Shown piece by piece: positions 23,578 through 33,600 of a DNA stretch of 64,000 bases. The DNA is from Arcuatula senhousia (lineage: Eukaryota; Mollusca; Bivalvia; Mytilida; Mytilidae): assembly GCA_963971305.1 (NCBI GenBank), contig OZ020309.1:19461001-19525000 (forward strand). The letters run 5' to 3'. The notes under the pieces are model-generated. The model ran no database searches. It was given only the letters and a program-made list of their open reading frames with translations, and had not been told where the DNA came from. The position numbers and the translations under genes were made by a program. The stretch's first letter is position 1, and the number at the start of each line of letters is the position of its first letter.

Positions 23578-23857
23578 CTACAAATGCGAACACTCTGAGG
23601 AACACAATTTACAGGAATTTGGGATTTTACCATTTAACGATGTGCATGGTTTTCCGTTGGTACAAATGCATTTGACTGAAATGTTACATGTTTCTGCTAT
23701 GATGGGATATTCGGTCTCAACTGCAATTACTTCGTAAATTTGCACGTGCACGAGAAAACAGGGGCGATAACAAGCGCCCTTCATTTCGTTGTGTCTTGGG
23801 ATACTGATTTCGTATTCATTTCCCCAAATCAAACAGTTATTTTCATAACTCTTTTTT
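23578..23857 (-). CDS. Cysteine-rich 3'-terminal coding exon, open copy
   Basis: On the - strand, AATATTAATTTCAG (CAG at 23860-23858) forms a splice acceptor. The following frame runs 92 codons to TAG. It holds 10 cysteines, concentrated at the end as C-x5-C-x-C-x5-C-x10-C-x2-C-x3-C, which suggests a secreted disulfide-rich domain. The CIC..C..C..C run loosely recalls VWC-type modules, but I do not assign a family. The paralogue at 41569-41849 has the same beginning but a frame change and in-frame stops, which shows the duplicated unit once carried this exon. No upstream exons were recognised. The open upstream part of the frame (to 23952) is probably intron. Confidence 0.45.
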
Positions 23858-24205
23858 CTGAAATTAATATTATTCATTTTTAGGGGAGCAGGGGTATTTC
23901 TATGACCTGCGGCTAATTGTTTTTCTATGTGTCTTGATGAAGGACAAATCAAGATCTCCTTTTTAGTGATATCAAGATAAGGTGTATGTGTGATATGTTT
24001 AACGCACTTTTTTACACATCCGAGTCATATCGGGAGCAAACTCCTCACCATTCGAGTTCCCGTCCGTAACGGCTCGTATACTGATCTCTGCCCAGGGTTT
24101 TGAATGTGTATTGAATTTTCGTTTATTGTGTTCATTGTTCTCAAACTGCATATACACACTGATAGAAATTTTATTTCGGATAGTTCTGTTACAAGTAGCG
24201 AGATT

Positions 24206-24829
24206 TCATTAAATTATGTTCAGTAGTTTAAGAGGAGTTGTATTCACAACCTACAATCACGATTTTTTAAAATGTTACATCCAAAGGGCCATAACTACAA
24301 CAAACATTTGCGTATAACAAATTCCTGCTAATATGCACAACTACATATGGTGAACTTCTTGCATACCAATATTCATTAAATTGAATTCAGTAGTTAAATA
24401 GGAGTTGCGTTTAAAAACTAATATCAGGATTTTTTGAAAAAATTAAGTCTAAAGAGCCAAACTCCCACAAAAATTTGCGGATAAAAAATTCCTGGTAATA
24501 TTCACAACTTCATATGGTGTACTTCGTGCATTCCAAGTTTCATTTAATTCTGTCAAGTGATTTGAGAGAAGTTGCGTTCACAAACTAAAATCAGGATTTT
24601 CTGAAAGTCCAAAGGGCCATAGTTCCCACAAAAAATTACAGATAAAGAATTCCTAGTAATATGCACAACTACATATAATGTACTGGTTGCATACCAAGTT
24701 TCATTAAATTCTGTTCCGTAGTTTAAGTGGAATTGCTTTCACAAACTTTAATAACTGACGGACGGAAGGGCTGACGGACCAATCAAAAACATTATACCCT
24801 TCGCAACTTCGTTGCATGGGGGTATAATA
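24206..24829. repeat. About 165-bp internally repeated element ending GGGGGTATAATAA
   Basis: Units with AAGGGCCATAACT..CACAAA and ATTCCTGGTAATATGCACAAC recur near 24287, 24456 and 24614. The element closes with a GACGGACGG stretch and CTTCG..CGTTGCATGGGGGTATAATAA. A fragment of the same family is at about 44390-44600. Confidence 0.8.
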
Positions 24830-25785
24830 AACTAGAAAATGTGCCTATGAGCTTCAAAATGATCCTCTCGTTTTTGAAATATCATTTATCCTCAAATGCA
24901 TTACTTCACTCAAGAAATTTTATGGAAGACATCATGCACTTATAGACAAATATGGGGTTTCAATCTCTCAGATGAGTGCAGATGTTGGTTTGTCATAGGG
25001 TTTTGTTTTGTCTTTCTTTACCGGATTTGACACGCTGAATGGACTATTGGTAACGCGACGGGTTGCTATAGCAAGCAGGAACTGCTTACTCTTCCGGAGC
25101 ACCTGAGTTCACTCTTGTTTCGACTGGAGTTCGCGATGTTGATTCAGTTATTTTGTGTTTCCATGTTTTACATGTTGTCTGTTTTTGTCCCGTTCTTGTT
25201 GGTGTTTACTGGTTTTGTTTCTGCCCTTTCGGACTTTTGACATTCGGATATCCCATTGGTACCTCTGCTTCTTGGTATACATATGCCCCAGTAGCAGCCT
25301 AGCACAGTTGCATACCCATTTTTTGACCTAGACCTTGATTTTCCGGTTGATTGACTTTGATTATTGTTATTGCATACATTAGCAATGTTTAAGTTCTATA
25401 ACACCCTTTGATCTGAGAAACTGAAAATCCTTATAATTGCAAAGTATAGTGGAAGTAAGAAAGAATAATGGTTTCTGATAATGTCGGCAGGCGAGACAAA
25501 CTTTATAGGTGTTACATCTTGTTATCTTGGTTTTTGTTACCCCACCTGCTAATAAAACAAATGTCCAGTGGCAGGGTCAGTTTTAATCAGTCGCTTCGCA
25601 AATTTGTTATTAAATTAGTTGATGATGGATGTTTATAGTCATGTCTATAGGCTATAATCCTGTGCAGCGACTTTTTTTTCTAGGCATTTCGGGAAGAGGG
25701 GCCAAGAAGAAAAAAGAAAAAAAATAACAATGAACAATCTTTATCTTACTACTACTAAGGGGATATTGGGACTACTATTATTCAT
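24830..25785. other. Intergenic
   Basis: The first 130 bp match segmental copy 2 (43605-43730). The rest has no long frame and no partner in the window. Confidence 0.45.
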
Positions 25786-26620
25786 TTATTGACAATTACA
25801 ATTACAAAAACTTAATGTTATATTCAGCTGCCAGTTTAACAAAGTCTTCCATTCTCTCGTCTTTGTACAGAAAGTGTCGCCGGTCTCTAATGTGTCTAAC
25901 CAGTGGTTATGGCTAACCACTATCTCTGCATGTAACGCTGGATGTTTCTTTGTGGTTACAAACTTGTAGGGCCTCATTTTCTCCGACTGAACCAATAAAA
26001 AGTTCATGTCTTTGCCGGCTTCCTGTAAGATGTAGGTATCTTGTGGCTTGTCATAAGTAATTTTGGTTACTTCCAGTGGCGGCGATCTGTTCCGTACCCC
26101 TGCTGGTTTTCTGTGACCCTCGGCACCACGAAAGGCGGGATCTTTTGACGATGGTGTGGTCGCTGGAGGTGGTGTTGTCTCTACCTTCGTATTCAGTGAG
26201 GTGGGTTCCGGCGGGTCATTTTCTCGTACTTCCTCCTCATCTGAAACATTAGGAGTAGTATCATCATCCTCGGATTCCGAGTCGGTGTCCATACTCCCAT
26301 CTGTTTTTGTAGATTCTGTGTCGTCATTCTGACCTTGCAGGTTAGCAGTCTGGGTGGTATTTCCATTCTCCTATTCCTTGCCTTCAGCCTCCGGTTATTC
26401 CTTTCAGCTCTAGCTTTTGATGTCTTCTTTCGTCTTTTATGACTGGAGAGTTCTGGTAGCTGGCCGGGTTTGCTTCTCCAATTTATCACTAACTTGTAGT
26501 TTCCATTTCGAGCGGTAAGTGTCCAACTCGACTTCTGGTCATCAAGCAGGTGTGTTAAATGGAAAACACATCACGTGTCAGCACCGAGGACGTCTGTATA
26601 TCATCGTCCGTTCCCTTCAT
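25786..26620 (-). pseudogene. Frameshifted single-exon gene, uncharacterised (Gag-like composition)
   Basis: Three overlapping - strand frames read as one protein if two frameshifts are allowed. The first frame starts at ATG 26620-26618 (MKGTDDDIQTSSVLTRDVFS..). After a shift near 26555 it continues ..HLLDDQKSSWTLTARNGNYK.. into a basic KRRKKTSKARAERNNRRLKARNRR-type block. After a second shift near 26370-26380 comes an acidic Ser/Asp/Glu and Pro/Thr-rich stretch and a final 168-codon frame ending at 25786. The N-terminal W-x-basic-block layout resembles uncharacterised, probably retroelement-associated proteins common in molluscs and cnidarians; that is inference from memory of composition, not a domain match. 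It lies in the 2 kb found only in segmental copy 1. Sequencing indels could also explain the shifts. Confidence 0.5.
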
Positions 26621-27796
26621 CTGAACTCATAAATGGCAGCTAGTTTGGGTGGCATATTCGGTGATAAAGCGACTATGACTGACTGGGGAGTTTAACGTCG
26701 TTACTATACCAAGACAATAAGCAGTTATGTGCCATGGGTCGTTAACTTCAATATGGTTTTTATTTTTCTATCAAGCTGCAATTTTTAACGATAAAACATT
26801 TTTTGCATACATTTTTATAGTAAATTTACCGATATAACCTATTATATAAAATCTTTTAAATATATAGCAAAATTAATGGAAAGGTTTTGTGGGATTTTTT
26901 TTGTAATTGTCAGAAAACAGGGGAAATAATTTCCATCATTCTAAAACCGATGGCTAATTCCGGAACGATGACGGCTATAGGTTTTCTGGATTAATTAATT
27001 AGGTTAATTAGCAAATTGCAGACATAATTGCAACGCGCTAATCAAATTTTCAAAGGGCACGACCATCCCCTGTTTTTGATATATGAAGCTTGGTCGTAGC
27101 ATTTGTTGTTAAGGCTGCAACCCGGCTAGAAAAAAAAAGCTTCGTTATTTTAGAATTATAGATTCTCAAAACAGAAACATTATCGCTTTGTTGTTGTTGT
27201 CGCTGTAATAAAAAGTTTTAGGGAGAGGGTTTTTTCGTGTGTGTGTTTGATTTTTTTCTTAGTAAGTTAAATTCTTTTTTTTGATATTTTACAGAACTCA
27301 ACGTTTTTTTTCCAAACTTACATGATTTATAATTTTTCTTCCCAGTATCTATCAAATGTACATTACAAAACAATTGTGTGATAATCAAGATGTTCATGTC
27401 AAACACCAAACCAAAACTATGTTTGATAATGCGACACATATATTATTATGAATTTTGAATCAGAAATAAACATTCATACAGCAAATTGTTGTTTGATGTT
27501 TTTAGACACTTTTAGTACCATTTGATGTGTTTCTTTTTATTAAGTAAACTTTTTAAGTGTTTTGAAGTGAATTCTTTTTTTTATTTTTAAGAATGTTTTT
27601 TTTTTCGATAAATTACAATCCCATACAAGTACAAATATAATGTGTGAGAATGTTGTGAAAGTTATATCGACACATTTCTATTCCAGTACAATATATTTCT
27701 CTTAATTCAAAATAAAATCTAGAAATTATTTTTAATTTTGAGTCAAAGCATGACCGCGTCCAATTTCTCATATTGTTCAGAAAATTTGAAACGTTC
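26621..27796. other. 3' flank of gene 2
   Basis: From about 27145 this matches the 3' flank of gene 3 (44285-44780 and 45943-46311). The match is interrupted there by the 44781-45942 transposon; the undisturbed site here is at about 27418. Confidence 0.6.
27536..27541 (-). promoter_or_regulatory. Candidate polyadenylation signal for gene 2
   Basis: AATAAA on the - strand, 256 bp past the gene 2 stop codon. Confidence 0.35.
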
Positions 27797-29476
27797 TTAG
27801 GCAAAGGTGTATATCAATACATCGCCGTTTGTATTTCCCACTAGAAGTCGGTTCCTAAGGGCATCAAAGCTTATAGCTTCTGGTCTCTCTAAACCATCAT
27901 CCTTGGTTAATACTTGTCTACACTTCTTTTCATCTTCTGACAACATGACGACACTACTGTTGTTTCTACCGTTCACGAATACGTTGCCGTATTTATCTAC
28001 GGCTATTCCGTAGGGAACACTCAATACTGATGAATCTTTGAACTTCCAAAGTTCTTTACCTTTTATGTCACAACAAGTGACAGTTTCATAAGTGCGGTAT
28101 GTAAAGAACAGTTTATTGTTATGATTTGTTATGTAAGAATAAGTTGACAAATTTGTTCTATAAAGTAATGAAATGTTACCAGTGTTGACGGATATCTTGA
28201 TGATTCCTTTCTTCCTAACACTACAGTAAAGGTGTTGATCAAGATATGTTATTCCATAGCAGTAATTATCGGTTGCAATAGATCTCTTGATACTAGATGA
28301 TGGAATGTCTACAATACTGATGGTCTTGTCAGGACCAGATGTAACTGCTAAGGTGTTTTGGTCTATCACGGCGGCGTCAAAGACATACTTCCCTGGTATT
28401 GGAATGGTGGATAATAACTTTCCGGATTCATCGACGACAGCGATGGGATTTCTTCCGCCGTAATTACAGATCAGGATCTTACCATCAGGAAGAACAGATA
28501 AACCTGTAAGTTCATAACATTGATGGCTAACCAAAGTAGCGCGATTAAGTTTAATTTCATAAAAAAAACTCTGTTTTCTAGGTTGAATGATTTGTGCCTG
28601 TTTCTCTTTGGACTTTTTCATAACGATTTTGACTGGAACCTTCTTTGTATTGATTGTCGCGAGTTTTTCAACCTTTAGCATACGTCTTACGTCATCATTT
28701 GTCGCCAGAGATAATTGAACTTTATCGGTTCTCCCTGTCTCTATCAATTCATGAATATGTTCATCATTCTTTTGTGTTTTTGTAATTATTTCTCTTAAGG
28801 CTTTGTATATCTGGAGCTCAGAACCGTATATTTTAACGCTCTTCAATTGTGCCTGCAGCTCTGTAGTTTTTGCTTTTCTATTTTGCAAATCATCAGACGT
28901 TTCAAGTACAGCATATTTTATCTTTTGTGTGGTTCCATCTATTTCGGCCTTCAATTTTTCTTGGGCGTAACGAACTCGATTAACAATCTGGTTGCATAGC
29001 TTGTCAACTTCCTTCTTCAATTTGTCTTTTTTGTCATCAGCACTCTCTTTGTTTTCACTGAGAACCTTTATTATCGTCGTCATATTATCCAAGGACTCAG
29101 ACAAAGCAGTCTCTGATTCTCGAAATAGTTCCGAATCTTTAATGCCTGCGACAAAATCAGAAAGACTGACTACACCTTTACAGCTGGAATGGATCTGTAT
29201 ACATGATAAGCATATCATTTCATCGTGTTGTTGGCATAGACGTTGGAACTCTTTATTATGGATTTCACATTTGGTTTCTTTGAATGGTATGAAGGAATTG
29301 AGTGTGTTTATTTCAGACAACGCAATTGTAACATGCTGTTTAGACGCTGGAGATATATCATGGAACTCCTTGCACTCATTGCAGAAGTAGGCAGTGCAAT
29401 CGGAACACCATGCAGTGGCTGGTGTGCTAATTTTACGGTGCTCACAAGTTTGACATAGTGGAACGTTCGATGCCAT
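27797..29476 (-). CDS. TRIM-like B-box/coiled-coil/beta-propeller protein, gene 2
   Basis: 559 residues in one exon. B-box1 is at 8-48 (C8-x2-C11-x12-C24-x2-C27-x4-C32-x2-C35-x3-H39-x8-H48). B-box2 is at 70-99 (C70-x2-H73-x7-C81-x2-H84-x4-C89-x2-C92-x3-H96-x2-C99; the last ligand is Cys rather than the usual His). A coiled coil spans about 110-260, and an NHL-like propeller region about 320-559 includes YGIAVDKYGNVFV. There is no RING domain, so it is likely a scaffold or adaptor rather than an E3 ligase; immune or developmental roles known for TRIM proteins are only inferred. The ATG follows TTTGCTTTATTTCAG directly, so translation starts at the first bases of this exon and the 5' UTR must lie upstream beyond an intron. 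It is the segmental paralogue of gene 3 and both are intact, which suggests both are maintained. Confidence 0.93.
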   Translation of the reverse strand: MASNVPLCQTCEHRKISTPATAWCSDCTAYFCNECKEFHDISPASKQHVTIALSEINTLNSFIPFKETKCEIHNKEFQRLCQQHDEMICLSCIQIHSSCKGVVSLSDFVAGIKDSELFRESETALSESLDNMTTIIKVLSENKESADDKKDKLKKEVDKLCNQIVNRVRYAQEKLKAEIDGTTQKIKYAVLETSDDLQNRKAKTTELQAQLKSVKIYGSELQIYKALREIITKTQKNDEHIHELIETGRTDKVQLSLATNDDVRRMLKVEKLATINTKKVPVKIVMKKSKEKQAQIIQPRKQSFFYEIKLNRATLVSHQCYELTGLSVLPDGKILICNYGGRNPIAVVDESGKLLSTIPIPGKYVFDAAVIDQNTLAVTSGPDKTISIVDIPSSSIKRSIATDNYCYGITYLDQHLYCSVRKKGIIKISVNTGNISLLYRTNLSTYSYITNHNNKLFFTYRTYETVTCCDIKGKELWKFKDSSVLSVPYGIAVDKYGNVFVNGRNNSSVVMLSEDEKKCRQVLTKDDGLERPEAISFDALRNRLLVGNTNGDVLIYTFA

Positions 29477-30582
29477 CTGAAATAAAGCAAAGCTGAACAG
29501 TTAACAAGAAGTATCTGTTACAGGGCAAATTGGAATCCAGGACGATCTGGCATCCCCCTGGGGCAAAATGAAATTCCAATTTCTCCTAGGTTAATTCGGA
29601 ATTTTGGTTTGACCTGGATTTAATCCGGTGTAAATTGGAATTCAAATTCTCCTTGGACAAATTGTGATATCTAGATTTGCCCTAGGACGATTCTGGACCC
29701 CCCTGACTTGTCATTTTAACATTGCTACACAAAATCCGGATACCCATGGATTCCAATTTGTTTATAACATATCCAATGATTTAGCTATATTGAAAACCAA
29801 ATTTTAAGATGTTATTAAAGTAAATATGACAAACAAATAGAGCATTGTTCAAGCAATATTGTAGTAAAAATCTTCGCCATGCACAGCATGATCCGACCGC
29901 AACAGGGTGAACTTTGTACATTTAAAGCCAAATATGGATAGTCAGTTGCTTTAGACTCATGGTGCACATTGTGGATGATAAATATTTTTAACACTTTAAC
30001 TTGCCAATATGGCAATATGAAACCTTGTATTCCAGCAGTTAATTGCGCTAAAGGTGAACATACTCGAATATGACTCTTTGACGATACAGTATCGTTTGAT
30101 TATGATTTACCTTCTCATATACGGTTTGACAATTTATAAAAAGTTTGGAGCTTCAGGCGACCATACTTTTCGAAGACCATGTTTATATACAATATCCATC
30201 TTTTTTTAGGCACGTAACGTTATGTCAATGAAAAATGTCTTTTGTTTGTTACAAACATGTTTAGTTGTGCTTAACAGTGCATATATGTATTGTTACACTT
30301 TTGTTTCAACTACATTTGTACTTGATGAATGAATTTGTATTTTTAATCGTACAATAAATATTAAAAGCTTCACCGAGCGCAGCATGGTACGATTGCAACA
30401 TGTCCAATATGGATAGTTGATTGCTCTCGACACATGCAGGCTATGGTGGAATGACAAAGTGTTTTTTTACACTTGCAGACTTTGATGGACTTTCCACCCA
30501 CGTTTCACAAGGAATTCATTTTTTTTTCAAAAGTAAACAAAAATAAATTAGTTAAAAATATTATTATTACCCTAAGTAGCTA
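29477..30582. other. Upstream region of gene 2, with internally duplicated promoter-side segment
   Basis: 29477-29479 is the acceptor AG (on the - strand) before the gene 2 start. A segment at 29815-29975 (containing GCAGCATGATCCGA..AATATGGATAGTC) matches 48060-48235 upstream of gene 3 and is present again at about 30340-30460. About 29525-29700 holds several imperfect copies of a C/G-rich 'gacaaattggaattc' phrase. Confidence 0.55.
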
Positions 30583-31430
30583 AAGGCACTGGATACGGTT
30601 ACCTGGAAACGTAACAATAAGAAAAAAAATTATTGTTACCTGACACCGGAAGGATGGACTAACAGAAACCGTGTAACGGACGCGGACCTGTTTTAAAGAA
30701 GTAAAAATAAGTATTTTTCTTATTGTTACTTGGCGTTATTATTACCCGAATAGATGAATTTGAATATTATTGTTGTATTTAAAAATAATCAATAATAACA
30801 AAATGTATATTTCTTTTTATAACACGTTTTTTGTAATTAAGAACTTGCAATAAAAAATAATTTATTTTACCTTTATTTTAACTAATAAAACCATCGGTGA
30901 CTTGAATTGTGATCACGAAAACACATGTAATGAAACACTGTCTTTTCTATAATACCACCCCAAGTAATAATACATTTGGTCTGTTTTGCTTTCAGTCCTA
31001 GGTTTAAAAAAAAAACTCAAGCTCACATATCAAATGGCTTCCGAGATGCCGGTGGTGAATAAAATTCAATTCACTTATCGAATTTGAAGAAAACCTGAAG
31101 CCACTTACTGCATGGATGTATAGAAAATGCAGTCAAAAATGAAATAACTTCGATTTAAGATAATCCTTAATGTTCAAAGTCATGAATTTGATAATTGTTT
31201 TCATGTCACTGTATCAGCCTTTTATATTATTTTTTTCCAAAAAAATCGTTGTTATAGTTAACAATAACGATCGGTAACAATAAGAATAAATCTTATTGTT
31301 TCTTTCTTCAAAACAGGTCCGCATCCGTGGACTGGTTAATATTTTACTTTGACTTCCGGCGTCAGGTAACAATAATATTTTTCTTATTGTTACTTTTCCA
31401 GGTAAATCCAGGTAATGGTAGCCACTTTGT
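30583..31430. mobile_element. Foldback element, 848 bp, TAGCTA flanks
   Basis: About 150-bp arms (30583-30725 and 31283-31430) are inverted copies sharing TTACCTGGA, GTAACAATAAG, ATTATTGTTACCTGAC and GCGGACCTGTTTT. TAGCTA flanks both sides (30577-30582, 31431-31436), compatible with a 6-bp target duplication although the word is itself palindromic. The arms contain repeated TAACAATAA motifs. No coding frame. Confidence 0.75.
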
Positions 31431-31553
31431 TAGCTAAAAATCAGGAATTTCAATCTGGTAGCCTAGACTTCATTCTTGACCATTATCTCTATATTTTTAA
31501 CTAAATTTGTTTAATATTTTTTTAATCAACTTAAAAAATAGTAGCCATGGGTG

Positions 31554-32218
31554 ACCAGCGTCAAGTTGATTCAACATTCAACATTCAAATTTTTTTGTCA
31601 GTTCAACATTCGAAATTTGTTTTAGTTCAATATTGAAACAGATTTCAGTTCAACGTTCAACATTCAAAATTTTATATTAGTTCAATATTGACAAAGATTT
31701 CAGTTCAACGTTCAACATTCAAAATTTTTATTAGTTCAATATTGAACCAGATCTCGGTTCAACGTTCCACATTCAAAATTGTTCTTAGTTCAATATTGAA
31801 CCAGATTTTGGTTCAACATTCAAACTTTGTCTTAGTTCAATATTGAAACAGATTTCAGTTCAACGTTCAACATTCAAAATTTTGTATGTTGAACGTTGAA
31901 CCAAAATCTGTTTCAATATTGAACTAAGAAAAAAATCGAATATTGAACGTTGAACCAAAATCTGTTTCAATATTGAACTAAGAAAAATTTTGAATGTTGA
32001 ACGTTGAACCAAAATCTGCTTCAATATTGAACTACGAAAAATTTTGAATGTTGAACGTTGAACTGAAATCTGTTTCAATATTGAACTAAGAAAAATTTCG
32101 AATGTTGAACGTTGAACCAAAATCTGTTTCAATATTGAACTAAGAAAAATGTCGAATGTTGAACTTACAAAACAATTTTAATGTTGAACGTTGAATATTG
32201 AACCATCTTGACGCTGGT
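31554..32218. mobile_element. Foldback element with opposed tandem arrays, 9-bp TSD (MULE-like)
   Basis: The ends ACCAGCGTCAAG and CTTGACGCTGGT are exact inverted repeats. The flanks CCATGGGTG (31545-31553) and CCATGCGTG (32219-32227) match 8 of 9. Inside, about 58-60-bp units (TTAGTTCAATATTGAAACAG.. and ..GTTCAACGTTCAAC) run in one orientation to about 31880 and in the opposite one after it, so the whole element is a giant palindrome. Long repetitive TIRs and an 8-9-bp duplication are features of Mutator-like elements. The 90-codon - strand frame is just repeat. Confidence 0.82.
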
Positions 32219-32822
32219 CCATGCGTGACTTGCCTACATCCATTTACCCCTGACTTTTTGCCCTTTATTCAAGGTATCTGCTACCTTTCATTTTGCCACT
32301 AACTGCAATTATGGGGAGGGGAAAATCCTCAAATTTTGTAAATTCACAATTTCACAAGGATACATTAAAAAAAATTAACCGGACAATTAATAAAAGTTTC
32401 GGTTTCTCCCCTTTAAGCCCCCAATTTCATAATGAAAATAACAAAAAATGCCACTTGCAATAATCAATTTTCTTAACTTTCTATCGACTACTTGACTCGA
32501 AATAAAAAACAAATTGCATTTTTTTTTATCCCGAATTGGGACTCTTATTTCTGATGAAAATGTGAGCACCCCCAAAAATTGATCCCATCTATGGTTTAAA
32601 GGTAAGCCATATCATTGTCTTTCAGTTTGCCAACCAGTACCAAAGGTATTATGGAAACAAATAAAACATTTTAATTGTTTGTCCCTTTTGGACCTTTTCT
32701 TTCAAAACGAATAAAGGGGAAACCCCAAAATCAATCTCATTCATTCTGTTATGGTATGAAACATTACTGTAAAATTTCACAGCGTTTGGTTAACCAGAAC
32801 AAAAGTAATTGTGGGAACAAAC
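32219..32822. other. Intergenic, no gene seen
   Basis: No long frame. Phrases such as 'gggaccccaaaatcaatc' recur near 32700 and 48420-48700, a degenerate dispersed repeat. Confidence 0.4.
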
Positions 32823-33600
32823 AAACAAGAGGCTCCCAGGATCCTGAATCGCTCACCTGACATATGTGCCTGAAGTAAAAGTTATTATTAGGCAAAATCT
32901 ATTTGACGAAAGGGTCATAAGATTAATGAGGCGGTCATCTGACAATATGGTGGATCTTAAGGTGCTGATCACTTTTGTTCTCAATCAAAATCTAAAAATC
33001 TGTCACCCTTTTTGAGTTATTAGCAAAAAAATGCAGCTGAACCTAATGTTCTTTTTTTAGCCACAGCGGCCATGTTTTAAACCAATCAGAAATCCCCACA
33101 TCAGTACTATACACCTAATGCTAATAAACAACAATACTAAGTTTGGTTCCAATTAGACTTAATAATAATAGTGTCAGAGGAGTTAACGTTTTCAATGTAA
33201 TGAGGAAATGCTTTTTTAATGCTCAATTTTGACGTTCTAAGGGCAATAACTCCTAAAAAGAAAGGTCCTACAACTTTGACCCTATTACATATTTTGTAGA
33301 TCTTTTTTTGAATTACATTTTTGACAATTTTTTTTCTTCTATTTTCTTAAAGATTTGGTATATCTATTTACAAAAGTTTGATAACTGAATCTAACTGGGG
33401 GAAGTTATAATATACATTTGTATTTTTGAATACTTTCAAATACTTGTTTGTTCTTCAGATCAGAAATCAGAGGACAAGAGGTAAAGAATTAGTGATCATT
33501 TTCAATTCCATTTGAATTACATTTTTGACAATTTTCTTTCTTCTATTTTCTTAAAGATTTGGTATATCGTCAAGTATGAATCTTGCTATTCATTTTCTTA
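32823..33600. repeat. Dispersed AGGCTCC/AGCTCACC family (family A), copy
   Basis: Starts AACAAGAGGCTCCCAGGATC then CTGAATCGCTCACCTGAC, followed by the internal GTCATCTGACAA..ACTTTTGT and CAGCGGCCATG landmarks. A piece with GAATTACATTTTTGACAATT is duplicated at 33309 and 33513. The 3' hairpin is missing. Other members: 1-580, 34999, 41961 (-), 52826, 56813, 59582, 62612. Confidence 0.75.

Larger units (their letters stand above)
21978..29975. repeat. Segmental duplication, copy 1 (pairs with 40370-48235)
   Basis: Collinear matching blocks are 21978-24205 with 40370-42512, about 24835-24960 with 43605-43730, 27145-29490 with 44285-48000, and 29815-29975 with 48060-48235, all in the same orientation and order with an offset of about 17-19 kb. 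Copy 1 carries about 2 kb (24960-27145) not in copy 2; copy 2 carries MITE 43982-44234 and transposon 44781-45942 not in copy 1. One tandem duplication event followed by insertions and deletions explains the pattern. Confidence 0.85.

Noticed and set aside
31860..32132. 90-codon - strand frame with repeated KQILVQRSTF
   Set aside because: Part of the right arm of the foldback element; no evidence for translation.
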